A stretch of 38,615 nucleotides of DNA from Deltaproteobacteria bacterium (GTDB lineage Bacteria > Desulfobacterota > Desulfobacteria > Desulfobacterales > C00003060). Shown here piece by piece: positions 21,461-30,702 of this stretch; the stretch's first letter is position 1, and every line of letters begins with the position of its first letter. Position numbers and translations under genes: made by a program. The notes under the pieces were generated by a model. It was not told the DNA's origin, ran no database searches, and worked only from the letters and a program-made list of their open reading frames with translations. The stretch covers positions 1-38,615 of the forward strand of contig JAFDFO010000002.1 in NCBI GenBank assembly GCA_019309815.1, given 5' to 3'.

Positions 21461-21967
21461 ATGGGAATTAGAACACATAGAAGCCAGGCTCCAAAGTCGC
21501 TAAGAATCGCCGTTTTGACTGTGTCGAGCACCCGCAGGCTGGCCGACGACAAAAGTGGGCATTGGATCAAAAAACGGATCCAGAAAAAACAAAGAGTGGT
21601 TTTTCACAACGTGATTTCCGACAACAAGGAAGTCATTGAATACACAATCCGAGCAGTCATTCAAGAACATAACCCTCACGCAATCATAGTGACCGGAGGG
21701 ACTGGCATCAGTCCCAATGATGTTACCATCGAGGCGATCCGACCCATGTTCACCAAAGAACTGACAGCCTTTGGCCCCCTTTTTGCCCAGCTGAGCTACG
21801 AAAGAATCGACTCTGCAGCACTCCTCTCCCGGGCCACTGCCGGCGTGGTGGGGCAAACCATGGTCTTTTGTATACCCGGCAGCATAGACGCCTGCAAGCT
21901 TGCCTGCAAAGAACTCATCTTCCCTGAACTGGGCCACCTCGCAAGGCACGCGCACGAAATTCAGTGA
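21461..21967 (+). CDS. moaB: Molybdenum cofactor biosynthesis protein MoaB/Mog
   Basis: 168 residues of the MPT-binding fold that adenylates molybdopterin before metal insertion. Visible: LRIAVLTVSSTRRLADDKSG (about 14-33), the nucleotide/MPT loop AIIVTGGTGISPNDVTIEAI (TGGTG-S-D-T signature), SYERIDSAALLSRATAGVVG and the IPGSIDACKLACKELIFPEL end. Length and motifs suit MoaB. It is monocistronic here. A TTGACA lies 85 bp upstream (21400-21405) with no convincing -10. The ribosome site is poor; the ATG at 21461 is the first that yields the complete fold. Molybdenum or tungsten enzymes are expected in this organism. Confidence 0.92.
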   Translation: MGIRTHRSQAPKSLRIAVLTVSSTRRLADDKSGHWIKKRIQKKQRVVFHNVISDNKEVIEYTIRAVIQEHNPHAIIVTGGTGISPNDVTIEAIRPMFTKELTAFGPLFAQLSYERIDSAALLSRATAGVVGQTMVFCIPGSIDACKLACKELIFPELGHLARHAHEIQ

Positions 21968-22000
21968 GAGGGAAGAAACGGTTTCTGGGCTCTGAGGAGA

Positions 22001-23542
22001 CTATTGCCACCCGAAGATGGTGCCCCGGTCCAAGCTTCGGTATTGAATCGCCTCAGAGATATGATTCGCGTCAACCTTCTCAGCTCGTTCCAGGTCCGCA
22101 ATCGTTCTTCCAATCCGCAGGATCCGGTTGTACGCCCGAGCCGAAAGCCCCAGTTTGTCAATCGCCGCTTCGAGCAGTCTGTGGGAATCCCGGTCAACAG
22201 TGCAATGTCTTCTGATCTGACGGTTGGTCATCTGAGCATTGCAGTGAATCTTCGTCCGTCTTAACCTCTCGGACTGGATGGCACGTGCCCGATTCATGCG
22301 CTCCCTGATATCGGCAGAGGTTGGGGCATCCTGCTGGCTGGCGAGATCCCTGTAAGGGACACCGGGCACCTCCACGTGAATGTCTATGCGATCCATGAGT
22401 GGACCAGAGATCTTGGACCGATACCGATGGATTTTCGTATAGGTGCACGTGCATTCGTGATTGGGATCAGAGAAATACCCGCAGGGACAGGGATTCATGG
22501 CAGCCACGAGCATGAACCTGGCAGGATAGGTTATGCTCATTAGGGCACGTGCAATAGTGACATACCCGTCCTCCATAGGCTGACGCAGCACCTCAAGCAC
22601 ATTCTTCTTAAACTCCGGGAGTTCATCCAGAAAGAGAACACCATTGTGCGATAGACTCACTTCTCCGGGTCTTGGGGTATGTCCCCCGCCAATAAGCCCC
22701 GCATCGGATATAGTATGGTGCGGAGAACGAAATGGTCGACGTGTGATCAGGGCCTGGGACTCTCTCAGCATACCCAACACACTGTACACCTTGGTCGTCT
22801 CGATAGCTTCTTCGAAGGTGATTGGAGGCAGGATCGTTGCCAGGCGTTTTGCCAACATGGTTTTTCCTGCCCCAGGAGGGCCGACCATAATGACGTTGTG
22901 CCCTCCTGCTGCCGCTATCTCCAATGCCCGTTTTACATGTTCTTGACCTTTGACTTCAGAGAAGTCAATCTCGTCTGGGTCTGCTTCCTGAAAAATGGTT
23001 TGGATGTCTACAGATTCGGGCTGAATGGCCCTCAAGCCGCACAGGTAATCTACGAGTGTACCCAGGGTGGGCACTGGGAGCACTTCTATCCTGTCTACCA
23101 CTGCCGCTTCCGGCGCGTTATCTTTCGGGAGAATCATGCCCCGACAGCCGGAGTTTCTAGCCAAGAGAGCTATGGGGAGTGATCCGCGCACCGGCTTGAC
23201 GCGTCCGTCCAGGGAGAGTTCGCCTAGGATCAAGAACTCGGCGAGTCGGTCCTGGGGCACGATCCCTGAGGCACACAGGATGCCCAGTGCAATGGGGAGA
23301 TCAAAGCCTGTCCCCTCTTTCTTGATATCAGCAGGCGCGAGGTTGACCGTGATGCGATCATCCGGAAACCTGTAACCGGAATTGTTGATTGCAGATTTGA
23401 CCCGGTCTTTGCTTTCTTTTACAGCCACCTCTGGCAGGCCCACCGTGGTAAAGCTTGGAAGTCCTTGCCTGATATCAACCTCAACCTCCACGACATAGGC
23501 ATCAACCCCCAATACTGCGCTGCTCAAGACCCGAGAAAGCAA
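22001..23542 (-). CDS. comM: YifB/ComM-type Mg-chelatase-like AAA+ ATPase
   Basis: 513 residues. Segment 1-170 is the Lon-protease-like ChlI domain (VLGVDAYVVEVEVDIRQGLP, VGLPEVAVKESKDRVKSAI, ILGELSLDGRVKPVRG). The AAA+ core has Walker A MVGPPGAGKTMLAKRLATI, Walker B GVLFLDELPEF and the SPHHTISDAGLIGGG loop; a Cys cluster (NPCPCGYFSDPNHECTC) follows, then the C-terminal RILRIGRTIADL helix bundle. In naturally transformable bacteria ComM is a hexameric branch-migration helicase. The start is taken as TTG 23542, giving MLSRVLSSAVLG, the usual family N-terminus; an upstream ATG adds 29 unrelated residues. The preceding genes run the other way, so this gene is monocistronic. Confidence 0.93.
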   Translation of the reverse strand: MLSRVLSSAVLGVDAYVVEVEVDIRQGLPSFTTVGLPEVAVKESKDRVKSAINNSGYRFPDDRITVNLAPADIKKEGTGFDLPIALGILCASGIVPQDRLAEFLILGELSLDGRVKPVRGSLPIALLARNSGCRGMILPKDNAPEAAVVDRIEVLPVPTLGTLVDYLCGLRAIQPESVDIQTIFQEADPDEIDFSEVKGQEHVKRALEIAAAGGHNVIMVGPPGAGKTMLAKRLATILPPITFEEAIETTKVYSVLGMLRESQALITRRPFRSPHHTISDAGLIGGGHTPRPGEVSLSHNGVLFLDELPEFKKNVLEVLRQPMEDGYVTIARALMSITYPARFMLVAAMNPCPCGYFSDPNHECTCTYTKIHRYRSKISGPLMDRIDIHVEVPGVPYRDLASQQDAPTSADIRERMNRARAIQSERLRRTKIHCNAQMTNRQIRRHCTVDRDSHRLLEAAIDKLGLSARAYNRILRIGRTIADLERAEKVDANHISEAIQYRSLDRGTIFGWQ

Positions 23543-23629
23543 AATATCCTGACTTCCGGAAAGAAATGCTGATTCTTGGAGTTTATTGTTGAGTAATCCG
23601 GGTTGACTTGTCCCCAAACCGTGATGCAA

Positions 23630-23984
23630 AGAATGCCAGAGATTCCTATAAAGGCAATCCTGTTTTCTTGCGGATGAAATGCGGAGGTCACATTAGTAGC
23701 CCTAGGTAGGGGGTATTGGAACTGTCTTTTGGGATGAGCATGTGTTCAAAACGTCCAGGAATCCAGCCATGCGATCCCACAGAAGTCCTGGCAGGCCGGC
23801 CTGGAAGGGAGCGGCTCCTGTTGCAAAATGGACACAACCCCAACCTGCGACGTGTACCTTTCTACACACCTGGCGTGTACAGCATAACATCACACTTCAA
23901 AAAAAGACAAGGGGCGCATCGCTCCTTTCTCCTTAATATTCAGCTGGTTATATTTCTGGAGTTGCGTTTCCTCCAAAATATTGC
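23630..23984. other. Gene-free spacer between comM and lpxC
   Basis: No frame here resembles a protein, and no strong hairpin or repeat stands out apart from GTGTACAG-like partial repeats near 23850-23885 (GTGTAC at two places). It holds the divergent promoter region for comM (minus) and lpxC (plus). Confidence 0.5.
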
Positions 23985-24013
23985 TTGACGTGGTATGGCA
24001 GTTGCTATACTAA
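23985..24013 (+). promoter_or_regulatory. Promoter of the lpxC gene cluster
   Basis: TTGACG (23985-23990) with TATACT (24006-24011, spacer 15, extended TGC before it) or TACTAA (24008-24013, spacer 17). The extended -10 TGCTATACT is a good match. It precedes an approximately 95-nt leader to the lpxC ATG. Confidence 0.55.
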
Positions 24014-24108
24014 ATTTTGTTTTGCCAAAAAGGTGTCCTTGCCGTAGGCCCATTGAGCCGTCGGCTACAACAGCGACAAGGCGACCGAGATCTGAAAGGA
24101 CAATCGAA

Positions 24109-24981
24109 ATGTATTCTAATCAGCGGACTCTGGTCCGACCCGTTCAATGCTCAGGCGTTGGACTCCACTCGGGCAAGAAGGTGAATTTGACGATTAAGCC
24201 TGCGCCAGTCAACCACGGCGTTAAATTCGTGCGGACAGACTTGCCCCACAAACCAGTTATTGGCGCTCATTTTCGAAATGTCATTGACACGAGCCTTGCA
24301 ACCACGCTCGGAACAGATGGTGTCATTGTGTCGACCGTGGAGCACCTGATGGCATCCTTTGCCGGACTCTCGATCGATAATATTCTGGTCGAGATGGATG
24401 CCTATGAAGCCCCTATTATGGATGGAAGTGCGGGCCCATTTACCTCGATGCTGCTGGAAGCCGGAATCAAAGCCCAATCAGGGAAGCGGTTTACTTTTGT
24501 GGTGAAGAAGCCTATTGAGATGGAGGAAGAAGACAGGAAGGTCGCACTCCATCCCTCAGATACCCTCAAGATTACCTGCACCATAGATTTTGAGCACCCG
24601 GTTGTGAACCGTCAGTCATTTACTATTTCACTCACCGACAGCCTTTTTGAAAAGGAGATCAGCCGGGCCAGGACATTTGGATTCCTGCATGAGGTAAATC
24701 ATCTAAAGAAAAACGGATTTGCCCGAGGGGGCTCTCTCGACAATGCCGTGGTCATCGACAAGGACAAGATATTGAATCAGGAAGGACTTCGCTATAAAGA
24801 CGAGTTTGTCCGCCACAAGGTGCTGGACTGTATTGGCGACCTTTCTTTGCTCGGAATGCCCTTTATCGGTCACATCGTGGCGCATAAATCGGGACACGCG
24901 CTTAACCATGCCTTGTTGAAAAGGTTTATAGACCAAAAAACCTGTTGGGAAACCGTACACATTCCTGCTATTTCTCCCTAG
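24109..24981 (+). CDS. lpxC: UDP-3-O-acyl-N-acetylglucosamine deacetylase
   Basis: The committed step of lipid A synthesis, a zinc-dependent amidase. 290 residues. Motifs in order: CSGVGLHSGKKVNLTIKPA (about 15-33), VRTDLPHKPVI, DTSLATTLGTDGVIVSTVEHL with the first zinc histidine (VEHLMAS), DNILVEMDAYEAPIMDGSAG, ISRARTFGF, GGSLDNAVVIDKDKI, and HKVLDCIGDLSLLG, which supplies the second histidine and catalytic aspartate, then GHIVAHKSGHALNHAL. GAAAGGACAATCG precedes the ATG at 24109; an upstream frame extension lacks family residues. It implies a lipid A outer membrane. It begins the lpxC-DUF4390-ntrY-ntrX-rsmD-coaD cluster. Confidence 0.96.
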   Translation: MYSNQRTLVRPVQCSGVGLHSGKKVNLTIKPAPVNHGVKFVRTDLPHKPVIGAHFRNVIDTSLATTLGTDGVIVSTVEHLMASFAGLSIDNILVEMDAYEAPIMDGSAGPFTSMLLEAGIKAQSGKRFTFVVKKPIEMEEEDRKVALHPSDTLKITCTIDFEHPVVNRQSFTISLTDSLFEKEISRARTFGFLHEVNHLKKNGFARGGSLDNAVVIDKDKILNQEGLRYKDEFVRHKVLDCIGDLSLLGMPFIGHIVAHKSGHALNHALLKRFIDQKTCWETVHIPAISP

Positions 24982-25047
24982 CACCGCCATATCCGTAAGC
25001 CTTAAATCCCTTGCCATCGAAAACCTTTTTGGTTATTGTAATTCCTT

Positions 25048-25608
25048 ATGCAGAAAAGGATTTTGATATTTGCGCTCTCTTTGTTTCTGTTGGTTTCGGG
25101 CGTGGCTTGGGGTCAAGATGCCAGGATAACCGACGTTATCGTCACCAACACCAGGGACGACCTTGTTTTGTATTTCAGGGTCGAGGGCTGCTTCACACCC
25201 GACCTTCAGCAGGCGATCTTGAACGGTGTTCCCACCACCTTTACCTTTCTAGCTGCGCTTGACCGTGTTCGGGGTCTTTGGAACGACAAGACTCTATCCA
25301 GAATGGAGATTCACCATACGGTCAAGTATAACAACCTGAAGAACGAATTCGTGATAACCCGCAGCGAACACGGTGACAAGCCGGTCGTTGTCACTTCCGT
25401 GTCCGAAATGAAGAAGGTCATGGCCGAGGTCGAGGATCTCAGGATTGCCAAGCTCGAATCCCTGAAGAGAAACCACCGCTACCAGGTCAGTGTAAAGGCA
25501 GAACTCAGCAAAATTACCCTCCCGTTCTATCTGCATCATGTATTTCGTTTCTTTCTGTTTCTGTGGGATTTCGAGACTGACTGGTACACGACGGATTTCA
25601 TATACTAG
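25048..25608 (+). CDS. DUF4390 protein (exported)
   Basis: 186 residues with an N-terminal signal peptide (MQKRILIFALSLFLLVSGVAW, cleaved near WG-QD). The mature part starts ARITDVIVTNTRDDLVLYFR and includes GCFTPDLQQAILNGVPTTFTF, typical of DUF4390, and ends HHVFRFFLFLWDFETDWYTTDFIY, the aromatic-rich tail of the family. The function is unknown. It sits between lpxC and the NtrY-like kinase with a 12-bp gap to the latter; this position beside NtrY/NtrX is a known family context, so a periplasmic role in sensing or envelope work is possible (inference). No Shine-Dalgarno site is obvious. Confidence 0.8.
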   Translation: MQKRILIFALSLFLLVSGVAWGQDARITDVIVTNTRDDLVLYFRVEGCFTPDLQQAILNGVPTTFTFLAALDRVRGLWNDKTLSRMEIHHTVKYNNLKNEFVITRSEHGDKPVVVTSVSEMKKVMAEVEDLRIAKLESLKRNHRYQVSVKAELSKITLPFYLHHVFRFFLFLWDFETDWYTTDFIY

Positions 25609-25620
25609 AACCCTATCCCC

Positions 25621-27834
25621 ATGGCACAACTTTCAGAAGAAGAACTCCGGCGCCGCAAGCGCGAACGGATCATTATACTGATCCTGATCGTAGTGGTTAT
25701 CCTTATTTCGTACGCCGGGACCAGGGTCCTCCGTTTTGGAGCGGGGCTTCCCATCTCCAACACGGTTATCATGTTGATCCTCATCAATATCAACATGCTT
25801 GTGTTGTTGTTACTGATCTTCCTGGTCTTCAGAAACGTGGTAAAGCTTCTTTACGACCGCAGGCGAAAGGTCATGGGAGCCAAACTGCGTACAAAACTTG
25901 TCGTTGCCTTTGCCAGCCTCTCCCTGATCCCCACCATCCTTCTGTTCTTCTTTTCGATCCAGTTCATAACCTCCAGTGTGGCGTTTTGGTTCAACGTGCC
26001 TGTGGAACACTCTCTGGAAAAATCCCTGGAGGTTGGCAAACACGTGTATCAGACGGTCACGGAAAATAATCGCTTCTATCTGGAACGGATCGCTTATCAG
26101 ATTGCCCACAGGAATCTGATGGAAGAGGCGAACAGAAGAGCGCTCACCCGATATATTCGGGTTGCCCAGAGGGCTTTCAACATCCATGCAATCGAGGTCT
26201 ATTCTACCCGCTCAGAACGAGTGGCACTGGCCCTCGACGCAGACTTGGAGGGCAATCCATTTGGTGCAGTGTCAGCAGACGCCATACAGAAGGAATTTCG
26301 TGAAGTCAATTTTACGACAGTGTCGGACCATCTCCCGTCAGGTGAAATCGCCAGAACCCTGGGATGCATTCCGACCGATGCAAGTCCGGATGAGGCCATC
26401 GGTGTAGTGGCTGTCACCACAATTATTCCACCCAGCCTTGCTCAGAATCTGGGTGCTATTTCTCGGGGTTTTGATCAATACCAGCAGATGAAGATGATGA
26501 AATGGCCCATTCAAGTCAGTCACGTGATCACACTCTCTATAGTAGCCCTGCTAATCATATTCTGTGCAACCTGGTTTGGGTTTTACCTGGCAAAAACCCT
26601 GACGATTCCTATCCAGGAACTGGCTGAAGGGACCCGGCGGGTGGCAGAAGGAAACCTGAATTTTACTATAGACAGGGGTACCGACGACGAAATGGGTACA
26701 CTGGTTGACAGCTTCAACAAGATGACCCGTGATTTGAGAGCGGGCAAGCAGCAGCTTGAACTATCCGCCCGCCAACTCATGGAGCAAAACATTGAAATTG
26801 AACAGAGGCGGATTTACATGGCGACCGTCTTGAGAAACGTCTCCACGGGTGTCATTTCCGTTGATGCCGGAGGGTTCATTTCAACGATCAACAAGTCAGC
26901 AGAGAAGATGCTCGGGCTCAAAGCGGAAGAAGTGCTCAATCGAAGCTATAAAAAGGTGCTGACCCCTCAACAGCTGGCGTTGGCCGATGACTTCATAGAA
27001 GATCTGGCAAACAGCCCCGAAAACTCCGTGGAAAAAGCCGTCAGAGTCACTATCGAACAGACGCCCCGCGCCTTCATGGTCCATGTCACCGCTCTCAAAG
27101 ATGACAAGGATCGTTACATGGGCATGGTGTCTGTCTTCGATGACTTGACAGAAATCGAGAGAGCCCAACGGATGGCGGCTTGGCGTGAGGTAGCAAGGCG
27201 AATTGCTCATGAGGTGAAAAACCCTCTTACGCCCATCAAGCTCTCTGCACAAAGACTCAAGCGGAAGTATAGTGATCAAATTGAAAGCGACGATTCTGTT
27301 TTTGTGGAGTGTACCCAGACTATCATCGACCAGGTCGATCAGATAGGTAATCTGGTGAGCGAATTTTCTGCCTTTGCCAGGCTTCCTGCAGCGACTCCTG
27401 AGCCGTGCCATTTGCCGGCGATTGTGGAAGATGCCACAGCTCTTTACCGGGAAGCCCAGCCTGATGTCTCATTTGAGATTCATTCGGAACCGGATATTCC
27501 GCAGCTCAATCTAGACAGAGAGCAGATGAAACGCGTCATGATTAATCTGATTAACAATGCCATTAGCGCCATGAATGGCAAGGGCACCATTGGCGTAACA
27601 TTGAGCTACGATGGAATCCTAAAAATTGTGCGACTCGAACTGAGTGACACAGGGCCGGGCATTTCCCAGGAAGACAAGATTAGGCTCTTTGAACCTTACT
27701 TCTCTACCAAAAAGACCGGTATGGGCCTGGGACTCTCTATTGTCAGCACCATTGTTGAAGACCACAATGGTTTCATTCGGGTCCAGGACAATCAGCCGAC
27801 GGGAACGAAGTTCATTATCGAATTACCAGCATAG
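25621..27834 (+). CDS. NtrY-like membrane histidine kinase
   Basis: 737 residues. Two N-terminal membrane helices (about 17-35 and 48-70), a third at about 92-115 (FASLSLIPTILLFFFSIQFI), an approximately 185-residue periplasmic sensor, and a fourth helix at about 300-325. A HAMP domain follows (LTIPIQELAEGTRRVAEGNL), then a PAS domain (about 395-490, VISVDAGGFISTINKSAEKM). HisKA carries His530 in RRIAHEVKNPLTPIKLSAQR. The ATPase domain has VMINLINNAISAMNGKG, LSDTGPGI, LFEPYFSTKKTGMGLGLSIV. It pairs with the sigma-54 regulator 116 bp downstream. NtrY/NtrX pairs govern nitrogen, redox or envelope genes; next to lpxC, an envelope role is possible. Confidence 0.9.
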   Translation: MAQLSEEELRRRKRERIIILILIVVVILISYAGTRVLRFGAGLPISNTVIMLILININMLVLLLLIFLVFRNVVKLLYDRRRKVMGAKLRTKLVVAFASLSLIPTILLFFFSIQFITSSVAFWFNVPVEHSLEKSLEVGKHVYQTVTENNRFYLERIAYQIAHRNLMEEANRRALTRYIRVAQRAFNIHAIEVYSTRSERVALALDADLEGNPFGAVSADAIQKEFREVNFTTVSDHLPSGEIARTLGCIPTDASPDEAIGVVAVTTIIPPSLAQNLGAISRGFDQYQQMKMMKWPIQVSHVITLSIVALLIIFCATWFGFYLAKTLTIPIQELAEGTRRVAEGNLNFTIDRGTDDEMGTLVDSFNKMTRDLRAGKQQLELSARQLMEQNIEIEQRRIYMATVLRNVSTGVISVDAGGFISTINKSAEKMLGLKAEEVLNRSYKKVLTPQQLALADDFIEDLANSPENSVEKAVRVTIEQTPRAFMVHVTALKDDKDRYMGMVSVFDDLTEIERAQRMAAWREVARRIAHEVKNPLTPIKLSAQRLKRKYSDQIESDDSVFVECTQTIIDQVDQIGNLVSEFSAFARLPAATPEPCHLPAIVEDATALYREAQPDVSFEIHSEPDIPQLNLDREQMKRVMINLINNAISAMNGKGTIGVTLSYDGILKIVRLELSDTGPGISQEDKIRLFEPYFSTKKTGMGLGLSIVSTIVEDHNGFIRVQDNQPTGTKFIIELPA

Positions 27835-27840
27835 CCATTT

Positions 27841-27924
27841 ATGATTGATGATTTACGATTGATGATTGAAAGTGAAACGGTTAAATGTACTGGAGGGAAG
27901 AAGAATCAATATTCAATCATCAAT
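27841..27924. repeat. Heptamer tandem array with an inverted partner between ntrY- and ntrX-like genes
   Basis: Left array: ATGATTG, ATGATTT, ACGATTG, ATGATTG (27841-27868) with an exact 7-bp period, starting 6 bp after the kinase stop. ATTGATGATTGAA (27858-27870) and TTCAATCATCAAT (27912-27924) are perfect reverse complements with a 41-bp interval. The transcript can fold into a 13-bp hairpin between the paired kinase and regulator genes. Confidence 0.8.
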
Positions 27925-27950
27925 AAACAATCCAATTAGGGGGTGGACCT

Positions 27951-29306
27951 GTGTTTCCGACAATATTGGCCGTTGACGATGAAGCTACTATACTGCAGTC
28001 GCTGAGCGGCATCCTTTCGGATGAGGGATTTGAGGTCTTGACTGCTTCTAATGGGTACGAAGCATTGAAGATCATAGACCAGGAGTCTCCAGATTTAGTC
28101 CTACTTGACATTTGGATGCCCGGCATTGACGGCATAGAAACACTTCAGGAAATCAAGAGGACCAATCCGTTTCTTCAGGTGGTCATCATCTCAGGTCACG
28201 GAACCATTGAGACTGCGGTCAAGGCCACGAAATTAGGGGCCTATGATTTTATCGAAAAACCGCTGTCCATTGAGAAGGTTGTGGTTACGATTAACAATGC
28301 CTTGAACTTCCGGCAACTGGAGGAGGAGAACCGTTTTCTGCGTAAGAAGACCCTTGAGAAACATTCGATCAGCGGAAACAGCCCTCCGATCAAGGCCCTA
28401 AAGAAACAGATTGCGATAGCCGCACCCACGAATGCGTGGATCATGATCACAGGCGAGAACGGAACGGGAAAGGAACTTGTGGCCCGCACAATCCACCAAA
28501 TGAGCCATCGTGCAGACAAGCCGCTCATAGATGTAAACTGTGCAGCCATACCAGATGAGTTAATCGAAAGCGAGCTCTTTGGCCACGAAAAAGGAGCGTT
28601 TACGGGTGCAACAAGCAAGAAGCGAGGCAAATTTGAAGTTGCCAACAGTGGCACAATATTCTTGGACGAGATCGGAGATATGAGTCTCAAGACTCAGGCC
28701 AAGATTCTTCGAATACTGCAGGAGCAGAAATTTGAGCGGGTCGGAGGTACACGGACGCTTACCGTAGATGTCCGGGTCATAGCAGCAAGCAACAAAGATC
28801 TGGAAAAAGAAATCCAGAAGGGAACGTTTCGAGATGACCTTTTCTACCGGATAAATGTCATCCCGATCGATGTGCCCCGTCTGCGAGATCGCACCGAGGA
28901 CATTCCATTGCTGGTAGAAACTTTTCTGAAAGGGTGTCATGAGGAAGGATGCTGCAACTTGAAGACCATCACTGCTGAAGCCCTGGAGCATCTTAAAGCC
29001 TATCCTTGGCCAGGCAATGTTCGAGAACTGAAGAACCTGGTGGAAAGGCTGGGCATCATGACGGAATCGGACGTGATCGGCGAAGAACATATCCCTGCCT
29101 CATACAGCCGCCAAGGCCCGGTTGCTCCTGGTAGAGTATCTCTTGAGGCCGACTCTTTGAAGGAGGCCAAGAAGGAATTCGAAAAAGCATATATCTTGCG
29201 CAAGCTCTCCGAAAACCGGCACAATATCTCCCAGACCGCAGATGCCATTGGCATTGAGAGAAGTCACCTCCACAAAAAGATAAAGTCTTTCGGCCTTAAA
29301 TTTTGA
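27951..29306 (+). CDS. NtrX-like sigma-54-dependent response regulator
   Basis: 451 residues. Receiver domain (about 1-120): ILAVDDEATILQSLSG, phosphoacceptor Asp53 in DLVLLDIWMPGIDG, then VVIISGHGTIETAV and FIEKPLSIEKV with the conserved lysine. The AAA+ domain (about 140-365) has Walker A ITGENGTGKELVARTIH, the sigma-54 contact loop HEKGAFTGATSKKRGKFE, Walker B GTIFLDEIGDMSLKTQAK and FRDDLFYRINVIPI. The C-terminal Fis-type helix-turn-helix is NISQTADAIGIERSHLHKKI. The start is GTG 27951 after TAGGGGGTGG. It should activate sigma-54 promoters when phosphorylated by the upstream kinase. Confidence 0.94.
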   Translation: MFPTILAVDDEATILQSLSGILSDEGFEVLTASNGYEALKIIDQESPDLVLLDIWMPGIDGIETLQEIKRTNPFLQVVIISGHGTIETAVKATKLGAYDFIEKPLSIEKVVVTINNALNFRQLEEENRFLRKKTLEKHSISGNSPPIKALKKQIAIAAPTNAWIMITGENGTGKELVARTIHQMSHRADKPLIDVNCAAIPDELIESELFGHEKGAFTGATSKKRGKFEVANSGTIFLDEIGDMSLKTQAKILRILQEQKFERVGGTRTLTVDVRVIAASNKDLEKEIQKGTFRDDLFYRINVIPIDVPRLRDRTEDIPLLVETFLKGCHEEGCCNLKTITAEALEHLKAYPWPGNVRELKNLVERLGIMTESDVIGEEHIPASYSRQGPVAPGRVSLEADSLKEAKKEFEKAYILRKLSENRHNISQTADAIGIERSHLHKKIKSFGLKF

Positions 29307-29348
29307 TAGGCAAAGAACAACAAGTAACAACCGAAAAGCGCGGCTGAG

Positions 29349-29909
29349 GTGAGTGTGAGAGTCACCGGCGGAACTTTGAAAGGAAGAAAACTTCACCCGT
29401 TGCGCGGCATGACAATCCGACCTACCTCTGACTACCTGAAGGAATCCATTTTTAGCATCCTTGCAGGTAGTGTGGAAGATGCAGCGGTGCTTGATCTATT
29501 TGCGGGTACCGGCAGCCTCGGGATAGAAGCTCTTAGCCGGAGAGCCGCAACAGCTGTGTTCGTTGACAGTGCCCCTCAAGCGATAAAAACGGTTATTCAA
29601 AACGTTCAAACCTGCTCCCTCGAAGCACAGAGCACAATATTGAAACGGAATGTATTGCGAGGACTGAGTTTCTTAGGGTCAATTGACTACCTCTTTGATC
29701 TCATCTTCATCGACCCTCCGTACGATAAAGGTTGTGTCAAGAAAACCTTGCAACTCCTGGGCCACAGCAGGTCAACATCAGATGTGGCTACTATTGTTGT
29801 GGAGCACAGCAAGCGAGAGACATTGCCGGAGAAGGTAGATTGCTTCACTCTCAGTGACCAGAGGCATTACGGGAAAACGCTTGTTTCATTCTATAGCACT
29901 GTGCTATGA
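29349..29909 (+). CDS. rsmD: 16S rRNA (guanine966-N2)-methyltransferase
   Basis: 186 residues, the usual RsmD length. It opens MSVRVTGGTLKGRKLHPLRG and has IRPTSDYLKESIFSIL, the S-adenosylmethionine motif AAVLDLFAGTGSLGIEALSR (about 44-63), AVFVDSAPQAIKTVIQNV, and the catalytic DPPY in DLIFIDPPYDKG, then VVEHSKRETLPE. The start is GTG 29349, following GGCTGAGGTG. A short heptamer run (AAAGAAC, AACAAGT, AACAACC at 29312-29332) lies just upstream. It precedes coaD as in many bacteria (rsmD-coaD), here with a 238-bp gap holding no clear gene; that gap has only a 6-bp stem, TCGGAT/ATCCGA, at 30000-30018. Confidence 0.93.
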   Translation: MSVRVTGGTLKGRKLHPLRGMTIRPTSDYLKESIFSILAGSVEDAAVLDLFAGTGSLGIEALSRRAATAVFVDSAPQAIKTVIQNVQTCSLEAQSTILKRNVLRGLSFLGSIDYLFDLIFIDPPYDKGCVKKTLQLLGHSRSTSDVATIVVEHSKRETLPEKVDCFTLSDQRHYGKTLVSFYSTVL

Positions 29910-30147
29910 GGCAAGCTATTGGCCATCTGCATATGCATCAAATGCTAAACTAAGGGCTTGCGCAAGAATAACTTCACAGAATTGGCGCTCATATTTGGGT
30001 CGGATTTGGCCGATCCGATTGAGTAAAACCACAGTAATGGCCGGCTATTTCGCGGATTTTGCGAATGAGGTATCGGTCAAAGATGGCCTGAAGCTGGGAT
30101 GCCACAATGTTAAGTTATTTTTGAGCGAGCCCTAAGGTGGAGACAAC

Positions 30148-30633
30148 ATGGGTAAGATAGCTGTATATCCTGGCTCTTTTGATCCTGTAACCAACGGACA
30201 TTGTGATGTGGTCCAGCGGAGCCTCAATCTTTTTGACAAAATCATCATCGCTGTGGCAACAAATGGAACCAAGGATCCCCTCTTCACTATCGAGGAGCGC
30301 CTGGAGATGCTCAAAGAAACCTTCAAGGAGATACCGGGAGTTGAGGTGGATTCCTTTGACGGACTCCTGGTCGAGTATGCCGCGGAGCGACGTGCCGATG
30401 CCATTTTACGGGGCCTTCGTGCAGTGTCTGACTTTGAGCATGAGTTTCAGATGGCGCTAATGAATCGGAAGCTCAACAGGACGGTTGAGACGGTTTTCCT
30501 CATGACAGGCTTGCGCTGGATATTCATTAGCTCCTCCATCATCAAGGAGGCCGCTCGATTTGGAGGAGACACGCGGGGCATGGTTCCTGACAACGTCTCC
30601 CAGAAGCTAAGGGAAAAATTCGGTAAGGCGTAA
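30148..30633 (+). CDS. coaD: Phosphopantetheine adenylyltransferase
   Basis: The penultimate step of CoA synthesis. 161 residues. It begins MGKIAVYPGSFDPVTNGHCD with the T/HxGH nucleotidyl-transferase motif as TNGH, followed by ATNGTKDPLFTIEERLEML, VDSFDGLLVEYA, DAILRGLRAVSDFEHEFQMA and the SSSIIKEAARFGGDTRGMVP end, the S-S-x-x-K motif. AGGTGGAGACAAC precedes the ATG. It closes the lpxC-to-coaD cluster and is followed after 69 bp by a LysR regulator on the same strand. Confidence 0.96.
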   Translation: MGKIAVYPGSFDPVTNGHCDVVQRSLNLFDKIIIAVATNGTKDPLFTIEERLEMLKETFKEIPGVEVDSFDGLLVEYAAERRADAILRGLRAVSDFEHEFQMALMNRKLNRTVETVFLMTGLRWIFISSSIIKEAARFGGDTRGMVPDNVSQKLREKFGKA

Positions 30634-30702
30634 GCCTATAGCGGACGGCGATGGGCTGCGGATCACTCCTTGCTGATGAGACTGAGGGTAAGGGCTATTG
30701 AG

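Noticed and set aside
29854..30135. A plus-strand open frame starting inside rsmD and running through the spacer before coaD
   Set aside because: It starts within rsmD in another frame, lacks a ribosome site, and its translation shows no family pattern.
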